Positions 9,778 through 18,556 of a stretch of DNA of 64,000 nt are shown here, piece after piece (within the stretch, counting starts at the first letter, position 1; each line of letters starts with the position of its first letter). The notes beneath the pieces are model-generated. The model had not been told where the DNA came from. It saw only the letters and a program-made list of their open reading frames with translations, and searched no databases. The translations under genes were made by a program, and so were the position numbers. The DNA lies in assembly GCA_002435865.1 (NCBI GenBank), contig DIWV01000002.1, positions 1-64,000 on the forward strand, in the 5' to 3' direction. This DNA is from Cloacimonetes bacterium UBA6097 (GTDB lineage: Bacteria > Cloacimonadota > Cloacimonadia > Cloacimonadales > Cloacimonadaceae).

Positions 9778-9806
9778 GTCATTCCTGCGCAGGCAGGAAT
9801 CCATGC
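9778..9806. repeat. Dispersed palindrome, GTCATTCCTGCG..CAGGAATCC type
   Basis: ATTCCTGCG and CGCAGG..CAGGAAT can pair. Related copies are at 12,736-12,756 (opposite orientation) and 14,321-14,353, and within the coding sequence at 53,001-53,075. Probably a small non-autonomous repeat. Confidence 0.65.
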
Positions 9807-9999
9807 TGTTTAAATTCCTTCACACGGAGACACAGAGACGCTGAGAGAAAATAAATTATCTATACTGATTAATATAAGTACAATATAGTTCTTAAATTAT
9901 TTGCACACATTCTCCCATAAATAATTTGCACAGATTGATTATGCTATGATATTGATATTATTAACATAAAATACTATTCACAAATAGAAGAATAAATAA

Positions 10000-11127
10000 T
10001 TATAAAAACTCAAGTCGATGGTATTTTGACTGAATGACACCTGTTCTGATGTTCTCCATAATCCAGTTAATGTCATCCTTCACACTGTCAACCAAAGCAG
10101 GGTTTCTTATACAATCTCCAATAGAATACCTCTTGTCAGATAAAAGTCTCTTTTTTTTTATAAATGACAACTCCACATATTTAGTGTGTTTCATATTCTT
10201 TGTTACATAAGTATCATTTATTGTCTCTCCATCAATTGATTCTAGAGTTTGAGGAATAACAATATTTTCGTGATTTTTGTGAAGTTTGTATGTTTCATGT
10301 TCCAAATAAATTCTTTCAACTTCCGGTAAATACTTCGTATCATTAGTAAATATATTAATATCTGCGTTTAGACATTGTAAGATATTTAGACTAAAGACGT
10401 CTTTTTCTTGATTTAGAACTACAACTTTATTATCATTCCTAATTCCATAGTAATAGCTATCATATAATAAGAGACATAGTTTGGGAGAAATAGGCAAAAA
10501 CATGCATGTTCCAATTTGACATATCCCCTCTGTATTCCCATTGAACTTCTCAAATAATAAAGGATTGTGCACAATTACTGGATTGTCTGAAATTACAAAT
10601 GGTTTCGTCGTTTTATTAACTAATATTAACATCATTAAATCAGATAATAAGGGTGAAGATAATGAAAATCTAAATAGTATTTTTACTTTGTTTATATTGA
10701 CTTTAATCTGATATCGCTCTAAATGCTTTTCTGGATAATGTGATTCAATCATGTCTTTTTTAATTTTTGCTATTTGTTCATGGTATGCTTGGACATCATC
10801 CATGATATATTTGGTTCTATACAATTGTAATGTAATAAAGTTCAAGAGTTTAGGATACTCATTATCTTCTACTCCTGGTATTGAAACACTCTGAATTATT
10901 TTTTTAATTATACCATTAGCATCGCTCTCAGCTATTGATAATATCTTTTCAACATCAGTATCTTCTGAATAAAAATAATCTCTACATGCCTGTTTTGATA
11001 TTGAAGTTGATTGGACACATAAGTTGTTTGGTATGTTATACATTGATATAGCTTTGTTGCTTTGAGAATTATGAAAGTTCTTTAGTAAGAACTGCGGTAC
11101 ATAATGCTGTTTTTTGTTTTCTGGCAT
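10000..11127 (-). CDS. DUF4238 domain protein
   Basis: A 375-aa protein whose start (KKQHYVPQFLLKNF, near residue 5) is the hallmark of DUF4238. The family also keeps the internal TKPFVISDNPVIVHNP-like motif seen here near residue 185. Function is unknown; family members are scattered and often sit in accessory regions. I chose the ATG at 11,127 rather than the TTG two codons upstream because an AGGAT stretch is 9 nt before it. It stands alone, is visibly more AT-rich than its neighbours and is flanked by repeats on both sides, which suggests recent acquisition. Confidence 0.82.
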   Translation of the reverse strand: MPENKKQHYVPQFLLKNFHNSQSNKAISMYNIPNNLCVQSTSISKQACRDYFYSEDTDVEKILSIAESDANGIIKKIIQSVSIPGVEDNEYPKLLNFITLQLYRTKYIMDDVQAYHEQIAKIKKDMIESHYPEKHLERYQIKVNINKVKILFRFSLSSPLLSDLMMLILVNKTTKPFVISDNPVIVHNPLLFEKFNGNTEGICQIGTCMFLPISPKLCLLLYDSYYYGIRNDNKVVVLNQEKDVFSLNILQCLNADINIFTNDTKYLPEVERIYLEHETYKLHKNHENIVIPQTLESIDGETINDTYVTKNMKHTKYVELSFIKKKRLLSDKRYSIGDCIRNPALVDSVKDDINWIMENIRTGVIQSKYHRLEFL

Positions 11128-11698
11128 TATCAATTATCCTATAATGATTTTTGCATTTCTCCAGTTAGTCGTTTGATCTTAAATAATAAAGTTATTTTAC
11201 GAGGTTAAACTCACTTGAACAGATAAATTGTCAATATAATTAACTCCTTGATAAACGAATAATATCTCTAATATTCTTCTATTTATACCTTCTATGAATC
11301 TCTGTATTAAGCCGTTATTTCCACGGATTTTCTTAGTAGTAACCATGTATAATCCGAGAGGAAATCAATATAAATACTGAGTATCTTTCCAAATGTTTGC
11401 AAATTACAAACGTTCAATACAGTATATATCTTTTTTAGTCATTGGTCTTTTATTCCTTAATCAATCCAACAGAGATGCAAGGAGATGCTCGGGTGAATAT
11501 TGATGCGGAGGGGTCTGTGAGTGTAGAGGAAGCTTTATGAATCCGTAGGATGGCAATATGTTAGCCCAGCAATTCGTTGCTGGGGACAATGATGCCCCTA
11601 AACATTATGGAGTCCGGAGGACGGCACAACAATAATATGAAGCAATACCTCTTTGTGTCGTCCTAACGGACTCGTGTGTTTCTTTTATTTCATTCTCA

Positions 11699-11819
11699 GC
11701 AATGAATTGCCGGGCTAATACAATTTCGTCCTCTGGACTCTATCGGTTCTATTAAAACGTACCGGTTTCTTTCCCGGCAATGAATTGCCGGGCTAATACA
11801 ATTTCGTCCTCTGGACTCT
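11699..11819. repeat. 43-bp exact direct repeat, two copies 78 bp apart
   Basis: Copies at 11,699-11,741 and 11,777-11,819 are identical. Each joins the palindrome GCAATGAATTGC with GGGCTAA and a small hairpin GTCCTCTGGAC. A diverged relative with the same order lies at 26,985-27,062. Confidence 0.85.
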
Positions 11820-11904
11820 CTCCAACTCTTGAGGTTCTGTTTCTGTTTAAAATGTGCTCATTGCTCTCTTACTTAAAACATGGATAATACCCGGTTGATT
11901 CTCA

Positions 11905-11961
11905 GGTAGTTCCCGGGTTTCACCCGGGAACTACCCGGGAACTACCCGGGAAAAACCCGGG
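11905..11961. repeat. CCCGGGAACTA palindromic element, copy 1
   Basis: GTAGTTCCCGGGT pairs with ACCCGGGAACTAC, and the right arm is extended by further 11-nt CCCGGGAACTA units. A second copy with the same order and similar flanks lies at 26,846-26,896. Confidence 0.85.
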
Positions 11962-12187
11962 TTGATAATAAGATAGAAGTAATCAATAGAGAACTACTGA
12001 TATTATTGGCGCAATGATTGGCGCGTCTCACTGTATATGAAAGAAATCCCTTGTCAAAAGTGCTGTATCTATTTGTTTGTCATTCAAATTAAGCCTGCGA
12101 TGAGGGAAGCTTCTGTCATCAAGGGAAGAATTAATACTTCTTTCCATTCTTTTTTCCGCTTCTCACTTCGCTCCCAAGGGAGAATAA

Positions 12188-12436
12188 ATGGAAGATAAAA
12201 TGCACGTAGTAACCATCGTTATCAATGATGTGGAAGAATCATATCATCCTATTACAGAGCTTCTGCACGGTTATTCCTCCAAAATCAAACTCAGGGTGGG
12301 TTACCCCATGCGGGATAAAAACGTTTCCGTTATCTTCCTGGTGATAGAGATGAATCTGGATGAAATGGGTGCTTTTTCCGGCAAACTGGGACAGCTTAAA
12401 TCAGTAACAGTAAAGAGCATTACGTTAAAGATATAA
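12188..12436 (+). CDS. TM1266-family protein (iron-only hydrogenase system regulator)
   Basis: 82-aa protein with a ferredoxin-like/ACT-type fold pattern, of the small TM1266 family that commonly neighbours [FeFe]-hydrogenase maturation genes. Its actual role is not established. The start is supported by GGGAG 5 nt upstream of the ATG at 12,188. It lies 458 bp upstream of hydG on the same strand, separated by a block of palindromic repeats. The last 24 nt of the gene are duplicated at 12,522-12,546, pointing to rearrangement just behind it. Confidence 0.78.
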   Translation: MEDKMHVVTIVINDVEESYHPITELLHGYSSKIKLRVGYPMRDKNVSVIFLVIEMNLDEMGAFSGKLGQLKSVTVKSITLKI

Positions 12437-12894
12437 GTAGGTTAGCTGCCTCAGCTGACCATAGATAATTTGCTTGAAACAGAAATTGCGTTTGGACAGC
12501 CGGGGCGGCTATCCTACGAGTGAAGAGTATAACGTTAAAGATATAAAACAGCTTTTTAGAGACACAGAGACACAGAGTCAAAGAGATGTGTTGATATCCG
12601 GTAGCGTAGGATTCCAATCCTGCGGAAATGAAGCAGCATTGGAATGCTGCTCTACATTGAGACACGGTAGGTTAAGCGCCCTCGCTTGACCAAACGAAAA
12701 TGATAAAGATGATGCTAATGCATTTGAATATTTACTGCCTGCGCAGGAATGACATGTAGTGCCTTTATGTTAAAGGCAAAATGATTGCTCCTTTTACAAA
12801 AAGGAGCTACATAAATTGGACAGACGTGGCGTCTATCCTATAGGATAAGGTGGACAGACGAGGCGTCTATCCTACGTATATAAATGGAGTATAA
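12437..12894. repeat. Array of about nine short palindromes upstream of hydG
   Basis: Non-coding stretch packed with hairpins: GGTTAGCT-gcctc-AGCTGACC (12,440-12,460); GGACAGCC-ggggc-GGCTATCC (12,494-12,514); CGTAGGATT-cc-AATCCTGCG (12,605-12,624); AGCAGCATT-gg-AATGCTGCT (12,632-12,651); GGTTAAGCG-ccct-CGCTTGACC (12,670-12,691); CCTGCGCAGG (12,738-12,747); TGCCTTTA..TAAAGGCA (about 12,760-12,778); GCTCCTTTT..AAGGAGC (12,787-12,807); GGACAGAC-gtggc-GTCTATCC (12,818-12,838); GGACAGAC-gaggc-GTCTATCC (12,852-12,872). Stems differ but loops and flanks recur. The hydG ribosome binding site GGAG (12,886-12,889) follows directly. Confidence 0.8.
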
Positions 12895-14304
12895 ATGAAA
12901 ATAGACATTGAAGGGTTAAAATCCTTTATCCCTGATGCAGAAATCAATACACACCTGGAACAGCAAAAGAAACCCGATAATATAAGAATTCGTGACATAA
13001 TAAATAAGTCCCTTGATAAACAAAGGCTCAATCCGGACGAAACGGCAGCATTGCTCAACGTTACAGACCCTGAGCTTAGACAAATGATCCTGGATGGTGC
13101 AAAGACGCTTAAAGACCGTATCTATGGCAACCGCATTGTGCTTTTTGCACCTCTGTACGTTGGAAACGAATGTGTTAATGATTGTGTTTATTGCGGATTC
13201 CGCATTTCCAATAAAGACTGCCTGCGTTCAACCTTATCCAATGACCAGCTTGTCTCAGAAACAAAATCTTTAGTTGATAAAGGGCATAAACGCCTGATTA
13301 TGGTATATGGCGAACATCCTAAATACACTCCGGAATATATGGCAAAAACAGTGGAAACTGTCTATAATACAAAAAGCGGCAAGGGTGAAATCCGCCGTGT
13401 CAATATCAATGCAGCACCTCTTGATGTTGAAGGCTACAGAATAGTAAAACAAGTTGGTATCGGCACTTACCAAATCTTCCAGGAAACTTATCATCAACAG
13501 TCTTACGAAAAGATGCACCCATCAGGACCGAAAAGCAGTTTCCTGTGGCGTCTGTATGGATTGGACAGAGCCATGCAGGGCGGCATTGATGACCTTGGCA
13601 TCGGTGCTTTGATGGGACTTTATGACTATAAATTTGAAGTGATGGGCTTGCTCTATCACACCATGCATCTGGAAGAACTCTTCGGAGTAGGACCTCATAC
13701 AATTTCCTTCCCTCGCATTGAACCTGCACAGGGAACAGATTTTACAGAGAAACCTCCTTACCAGGTAAGTGATGATCAGTTCAAGCATCTGGTTGCAACT
13801 ATCCGCCTAAGCGTCCCCTATACAGGTATGATTTTAACTGCACGCGAACCTATCTCTATACGCAATGAAGTGCTTTCCTACGGAGTATCCCAGATTGACG
13901 CAGGCAGCAGCATCGGAGTTGGTTCTTACTCTGCAGGAAATGATGAATCTGCTAAAAAAGCGCAATTCGTTTTAGGCGATACCAGAACTTTGGATGAAGT
14001 AATCTTTGAACTGGCAGAACAGGGCTACATTCCATCCTTCTGCACCAGCTGCTATCGGGCAGGCAGGACAGGTGAACATTTCATGGAATTTGCCATTCCC
14101 GGCTTTGTTAAACGCTTTTGCACTCCGAATGCGCTGTTAACTTTTGCTGAATATCTGTATGACTATTCCTCAGACCGTACTTTAAAGGCAGGTTTATCCC
14201 TCATAGAAAAAGAACTTAACCAGATACAAGATGAGAATATGCAGTTAAGCGTAAAAGAAAAACTGGCGCAGATGCAAACCGGTAAAAGGGATATGTATTA
14301 TTAA
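12895..14304 (+). CDS. hydG: [FeFe]-hydrogenase H-cluster maturase HydG
   Basis: Radical SAM tyrosine lyase that makes the CO and CN ligands of the H-cluster. The radical SAM cluster motif is CVNDCVYC (Cys93, Cys97, Cys100). The C-terminal auxiliary cluster motif CX2CX22C is intact (CTSCYRAG...FC), which distinguishes HydG from ThiH. Length 469 aa is normal. GGAG lies 5 nt upstream of the start. HydE and HydF are not in the window, while the hydrogenase structural genes are 23 kb downstream. Confidence 0.96.
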   Translation: MKIDIEGLKSFIPDAEINTHLEQQKKPDNIRIRDIINKSLDKQRLNPDETAALLNVTDPELRQMILDGAKTLKDRIYGNRIVLFAPLYVGNECVNDCVYCGFRISNKDCLRSTLSNDQLVSETKSLVDKGHKRLIMVYGEHPKYTPEYMAKTVETVYNTKSGKGEIRRVNINAAPLDVEGYRIVKQVGIGTYQIFQETYHQQSYEKMHPSGPKSSFLWRLYGLDRAMQGGIDDLGIGALMGLYDYKFEVMGLLYHTMHLEELFGVGPHTISFPRIEPAQGTDFTEKPPYQVSDDQFKHLVATIRLSVPYTGMILTAREPISIRNEVLSYGVSQIDAGSSIGVGSYSAGNDESAKKAQFVLGDTRTLDEVIFELAEQGYIPSFCTSCYRAGRTGEHFMEFAIPGFVKRFCTPNALLTFAEYLYDYSSDRTLKAGLSLIEKELNQIQDENMQLSVKEKLAQMQTGKRDMYY

Positions 14305-14320
14305 CTCATATCCTCAATGC

Positions 14321-14353
14321 TTGTCATTCCTGCGAAGACAGGAATCCAATTCC
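14321..14353. repeat. Dispersed GTCATTCCTGCG palindrome between convergent genes
   Basis: ATTCCTG and CAGGAAT form a 7-bp stem between the 3' ends of hydG and the SBBP gene. It may serve as a bidirectional transcript end, but there is no clear U-run. Confidence 0.55.
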
Positions 14354-14360
14354 ATTTATA

Positions 14361-16013
14361 TTACTTAAGCAGTATCAGCTTTTTGACTGAATTCAATGTT
14401 TGTGTTTTAAGTCTGTAAAAGTAAATACCGGATGCAAGTCCATCACTCTCAAAACTCATTTCATGTGTACCTGAATTGAGATTGTAGTTTTGAATACACT
14501 GTCCACGTATATTGAATATACTCAAGGTACCGGTTTCGTTTTTTCCAATATCAGTTTTAATAGTTGAAATGTCCCCATATTTGAAAGGATTGGGATATGC
14601 ATCGTAGAGTTTTGACAATATCGATATTGCAGGTGTTGTGTCATCATCAATCCCTACCCCGTTCTGTGATAACTTGGCAACATAAATATCAGCAAATCCG
14701 CTGCTGGTGATTGAAGTATTACCAAAATCAGTAGTATCGTAAAAAATACCTGTAACTAAGACATTTTCGTTAGGGTCTAATGAGATAGAGTAACCTATTG
14801 TAATATCTATTCCTCCGGCAGATGTAACCCATTGCCAGGAGCCATCTGATTCAATTTTTGTTATAAAGATATTTGCATATGAAAGGCCAGGTATATAAAC
14901 AGAACCAAAATCTGCATAACTGGTAAAACGACCTGTAACATAGCTGTTTCCACTACTATCAATGCAGATTCGATGCCCTTCATCAATACTAGTTCCGCCA
15001 GCGCGTTTTGCCCACAGCCAATAACCGTTAGTATCCAGCTTGGCAATAAAGATATCTTTATCCCCTCTGCTGGTTAGTGATATATTGCTGAAAGAAGCAA
15101 CACTATTGAAATAACCTGTTATATAGCTTTTACCGGTAGCGTCTGTACAAACTCCATTTGCGACGTCATATTCAGAACCTCCGGCATTAATAGCCCAGAG
15201 CCAATTACCGTTGGCATCCAACTTAGCAACAAAGATATCAAAGCTACCAGTACTGGTAAGTGATATTGTTCCAAAATCACCTATCCCGCTAAAATAACCG
15301 CAAATAATGCAGTTACCAATATTGTCGTATGAGATACCTGAGCTTGAGATTCCTACTGTTCCTCCGGCTCGTTTTGCCCATAACCAGTTACCGTTAATAT
15401 CCAGCTTGGCGATATAGATATTTGAACCACCATTACTTGTAATAGAAGTAGTGCCAAAATCTGCTATTCCTGAAAAACCTCCTGTTATATATTTATTACC
15501 ATAATTATCAAGGGAGATATTAACACCAGTGTCACTACTGGTACCACCAGCACTAACAACCCAAAGCCAATTACCATTTGTGTCTAACTTTGCCACATAG
15601 ATATCTAAACTGTTCAAATTGCTTGTGAGCGAAATTGTGCCGAAATCGGCTATGCCGCTAAAAGTCCCTGTAACATAGATGTTGCCATTATTATCATGGG
15701 CAATACCATTTCCATAATCATCACTTGTTCCACTTCCCCCGGCTCGCTTAGCCCAAAGCCAGTTACCATTATTGTCTATTTTGGCGATAAAGATATCATT
15801 ACCTCCATTACTTATCAGTGTTGTAGCACCAAAATCAGCAGTTCCCTCAAAATAGCCCGTTATATAGCTGTTCCCGCTGTTGTCTGAAGCGATACTGTTA
15901 CATCTTTCAAACCCTGTCCCACCGGCACGACTAGCCCACAACCATTCAGGTGTTTGGCAATACAATAACAGCAAAGAAAAAAGAAATGTAATAATGATAA
16001 TGTGCTTTTTCAT
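14361..16013 (-). CDS. Secreted SBBP beta-propeller-repeat protein with C-terminal sorting domain
   Basis: 550 aa from the ATG at 16,013, chosen over an ATG eight codons upstream because GGGAGG lies 5 nt before it and it places a clean signal peptide (KKHIIIITFLFSLLLLYC) at the N-terminus. Seven approximately 55-residue repeats end in WLWAxxAGG followed by GNxYITGYF-like strands, typical of SBBP repeats. The C-terminus (AYPNPFKYG ... GIYFYRLKT ... VKKLILLK) is a Por/type IX-like sorting domain. Likely a cell-surface or secreted protein; the ligand is unknown. It follows the AAA gene on the same strand. Confidence 0.88.
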   Translation of the reverse strand: MKKHIIIITFLFSLLLLYCQTPEWLWASRAGGTGFERCNSIASDNSGNSYITGYFEGTADFGATTLISNGGNDIFIAKIDNNGNWLWAKRAGGSGTSDDYGNGIAHDNNGNIYVTGTFSGIADFGTISLTSNLNSLDIYVAKLDTNGNWLWVVSAGGTSSDTGVNISLDNYGNKYITGGFSGIADFGTTSITSNGGSNIYIAKLDINGNWLWAKRAGGTVGISSSGISYDNIGNCIICGYFSGIGDFGTISLTSTGSFDIFVAKLDANGNWLWAINAGGSEYDVANGVCTDATGKSYITGYFNSVASFSNISLTSRGDKDIFIAKLDTNGYWLWAKRAGGTSIDEGHRICIDSSGNSYVTGRFTSYADFGSVYIPGLSYANIFITKIESDGSWQWVTSAGGIDITIGYSISLDPNENVLVTGIFYDTTDFGNTSITSSGFADIYVAKLSQNGVGIDDDTTPAISILSKLYDAYPNPFKYGDISTIKTDIGKNETGTLSIFNIRGQCIQNYNLNSGTHEMSFESDGLASGIYFYRLKTQTLNSVKKLILLK

Positions 16014-16049
16014 ATCATCCTCCCAAGTAGAGAACAAATTATTGAATAG

Positions 16050-17642
16050 TCAACAACTAAGTTTACGTGATTTTCTTTCACCTATAGCTTTGACAAAGTC
16101 ATACTGGTTAACCATTAGTATTGAGAAGTTTCCCTGGTCACGTTTTTCACTGATAGCTGTATCAATATCAATCGACCTTCTAAGAGCTGCAATAGCAGCA
16201 TCTTTTACTAAAGCCCTGATATCTGCTCTGCACAAACCCAGCAGTTTTTCAGCTACATAATTTAGGTCAACATCATCAGCCAATGGCATATCTTTTGTCT
16301 CTAATTTTAATAGCTGGAGACATCCTGCCAGAGAGGGTGTTTTAATCTGAATCTGATAATCCAGGCGTCCCTGCCTGAACAGCAAAGTATCCCATGTATC
16401 CGGCTTAGCTGCTGCTGCAATTACAGTGATACTGCAGTTATCAGCCAGATTATCCATGAAAGTAAGAAGCTGATTAATAACACGGGTTTCTATCTTTTCA
16501 TTGCTATACCCGCTTTTTACCTGGGCAATGCAGTCAAACTCATCCAGAAAAATAATTGAGGGCTGCAATTCTGTAGCATCCTGAACAATTGACCTGAATT
16601 TAAGTTCAGGATCAGACCAGTTCACCAGGATTTCGGGACCTTTAACGGAAATAAAGTGAGCGCCAATATCGTTAGCTACTGACTTTGCCAACAGTTCCTT
16701 ATCATTTCCGGACTCTCCGCATAGCAAAATCCCCTTATTCCTGACAATTCCAAGATGTTTGTAAAGAGAGGGCAGCTTGATAGGGAGTACGATAACTTCC
16801 CTGATTGTTTTTACTACATCATCTAAGCCGCCAATATCTTTAAAAGTAGTGTCAGGAATAAACCTTCCCCGATGGGAAATCTCTGTCTGTGTGATTAATT
16901 CAGATTGGGATAATTCTGTCTTCTTAACATACTGCTGATTCCCTGATTTCCAGAAACCATACAAAACATCTCTGTGGTGAACATTGATAGCTTCCTGAGA
17001 ATTGGCGTTGCCGGCAACCTGGTCAGAATAAATAATTCCCCATTTTTTACGGTCAGAAACATCAATTGCATCTGGCAGTGAATCCAAAGTCTTTTTGATA
17101 TATTTGTCTTTGAAATATGGGCATAAATAAAGGAATTGATACTCTATAATACTTTGCAAAGCACGAAAAAGTGCTTTTTTATTGATATCCCATTTATCAA
17201 TAGAACTAAAAGAACCGTAACTATACCAGTATTTGGAATATTTATAATAAGGTTGGGCTGTAAAATCCAGAACAGGCTCTGATAAAAACCTGCAGCCCCA
17301 GCATTCATTCCCTGTTATATTACAATACGCATTTTTATCTTCACTGGTACTATAACCAAATCCACATTCAATAACTGCCTTTGATTCATATATAAATACC
17401 TTGGGACTAAATTCCCTGTTGCCTAACCTGACTATAACTGATTTGGAGCTTTCTAGTAATTTCAGAAGGTCTTTTAAGACCTCATACTTCTCAACCAGTT
17501 CAGCGTTTTCTATGATCAGAACATTACCGGAAGAACTGTCCTTTGCTGGAGTAAATGAATTGAATTGTTTAGCATAGCCCAGAGCTTTATCAAATTCAGC
17601 GGTATACTTCTTATAAAAGCTAACTGATAATGTTGCATCCAT
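16050..17642 (-). CDS. CDC48-like AAA domain protein with degenerate Walker A
   Basis: 530 aa. Residues about 265-500 are a AAA module: FKDIGGLDDVVKTIREVI leads into a Walker A position that reads GESGNDKE (309-316) where GPPGTGKT is expected. Walker B is intact (IIFLDEFD, about 372-379). The sensor-1 Asn is replaced in IAAAAKPDTWD, while the FRQGRLD arginine is kept. The N-terminal 260 residues match nothing I know; they include Cys93, Cys107, Cys114 and Cys117 (CNITGNECWGC), a possible metal site. Loss of the P-loop Thr and second Gly suggests weak or no ATP hydrolysis. It has a good promoter (17,675-17,703) and precedes the SBBP gene. Confidence 0.82.
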   Translation of the reverse strand: MDATLSVSFYKKYTAEFDKALGYAKQFNSFTPAKDSSSGNVLIIENAELVEKYEVLKDLLKLLESSKSVIVRLGNREFSPKVFIYESKAVIECGFGYSTSEDKNAYCNITGNECWGCRFLSEPVLDFTAQPYYKYSKYWYSYGSFSSIDKWDINKKALFRALQSIIEYQFLYLCPYFKDKYIKKTLDSLPDAIDVSDRKKWGIIYSDQVAGNANSQEAINVHHRDVLYGFWKSGNQQYVKKTELSQSELITQTEISHRGRFIPDTTFKDIGGLDDVVKTIREVIVLPIKLPSLYKHLGIVRNKGILLCGESGNDKELLAKSVANDIGAHFISVKGPEILVNWSDPELKFRSIVQDATELQPSIIFLDEFDCIAQVKSGYSNEKIETRVINQLLTFMDNLADNCSITVIAAAAKPDTWDTLLFRQGRLDYQIQIKTPSLAGCLQLLKLETKDMPLADDVDLNYVAEKLLGLCRADIRALVKDAAIAALRRSIDIDTAISEKRDQGNFSILMVNQYDFVKAIGERKSRKLSC

Positions 17643-17674
17643 TAGTTACCACACCTAATAATTACTTCCTGCAT

Positions 17675-17703
17675 TTATAATAAATCATATCTATAAATGT
17701 CAA
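17675..17703 (-). promoter_or_regulatory. Promoter of the AAA gene
   Basis: On the minus strand TTGACA (17,698-17,703) and TTATAA (17,675-17,680) are 17 nt apart, about 35 nt before the start codon. Confidence 0.65.
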
Positions 17704-17805
17704 GGAAAAAGTGTTTTATTAAAAATGATTAATGCATTTTTTGCCAGTTCGGCCATAATTATTGGTTTGATTGTATTTTTACACGGAATCAATAATCTCT
17801 TTTTA

Positions 17806-17835
17806 TTGACAATGGCAGGCAAAGAGAAATTATGA
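17806..17835 (+). promoter_or_regulatory. Possible promoter of the MacB-type operon
   Basis: TTGACA (17,806-17,811), 18-nt spacer, TTATGA (17,830-17,835), about 38 nt before the ATPase start. The -10 is weak. Confidence 0.4.
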
Positions 17836-17872
17836 CTATTGGTAAGAAATAAAACAAGGGAAGTCAAACCAA

Positions 17873-18556
17873 ATGGCTTTAATTGAAACAAAAGACATTA
17901 TCAAAGACTATGACATGGGCAAAGTAAAGGTAAGGGCTCTCAACGGGATCAATATATCTATTGAGAAAGGTGAGTTTGTGGCAATAATGGGTCCCAGTGG
18001 CTCAGGTAAAAGCACATTAATGCACATTATCGGTTGTTTGGATGCTCCTACAGAAGGCAACTATATCCTTGATAACCTTAAGGTTAGTCAATTGCATAAA
18101 AGTGAACTGGCTGCTATCCGCAATAAAGAAGTTGGTTTTGTTTTCCAGACTTTTAATCTTCTGCCCCACCTTAATGTTTTAAAGAATGTGGAACTTCCGC
18201 TGATGTATGCAGGGATGTCTTCCAAAGCCAGGATTAAGCAGGCAAAAGACATTTTGGATAGTGTCGGACTCAGTGACAGATTAAAACATAAGCCAAGTGA
18301 GCTTTCCGGTGGACAAAGACAAAGGGTTGCAATTGCCAGGGCAATAGTTAACAATCCTGCCATACTCTTGGCAGACGAACCAACAGGTAATCTGGATACG
18401 CAAGCCGGAAGCGATATCCTGAGCATATTTAGCGAACTTCATGCCAAAGGCCATACGATAATAATAGTAACACATGATATGGCAGTGGCTAACAGAGCAA
18501 ACCGTATTATCAAAATCATAGACGGGAAAATAGTCGATGGCAATATCGCTGCGTGA
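17873..18556 (+). CDS. MacB/LolD-type ABC transporter ATP-binding protein
   Basis: 227-aa ATPase with Walker A GPSGSGKST, signature LSGGQRQRVAIARA and Walker B ILLADEPTGNLD, the characteristic MacB/LolD/FtsE form. It overlaps the permease gene by 20 bp. The pair is expected to form a mechanotransmission-type ABC complex acting on periplasmic lipoproteins, peptides or toxins. The substrate is unknown and no MacA-like adaptor is next to it. Confidence 0.93.
   Translation: MALIETKDIIKDYDMGKVKVRALNGINISIEKGEFVAIMGPSGSGKSTLMHIIGCLDAPTEGNYILDNLKVSQLHKSELAAIRNKEVGFVFQTFNLLPHLNVLKNVELPLMYAGMSSKARIKQAKDILDSVGLSDRLKHKPSELSGGQRQRVAIARAIVNNPAILLADEPTGNLDTQAGSDILSIFSELHAKGHTIIIVTHDMAVANRANRIIKIIDGKIVDGNIAA

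Larger units (their letters stand above)
9684..9999. other. Intergenic region with a dispersed repeat
   Basis: Apart from the operon promoter, this stretch has one palindromic repeat of the GTCATTCCTGCG type (9,778-9,806) and a GACACAGAGACGCTGAG stretch similar to 12,557-12,576. No gene is seen. Confidence 0.6.
11128..12187. other. Gene-free repeat island
   Basis: About 1 kb with no convincing gene. From about 11,560 it holds palindromic modules: an exact 43-bp duplication (11,699-11,741 and 11,777-11,819), GTCC..GGAC hairpins, and the CCCGGGAACTA element (11,905-11,961). The first 400 bp is AT-rich and I see nothing in it. Confidence 0.65.

Noticed and set aside
12420..12689. Two overlapping frames of 70-80 codons between the TM1266-like gene and hydG
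   Set aside because: They are made of the palindromic repeat array and lack ribosome binding sites.
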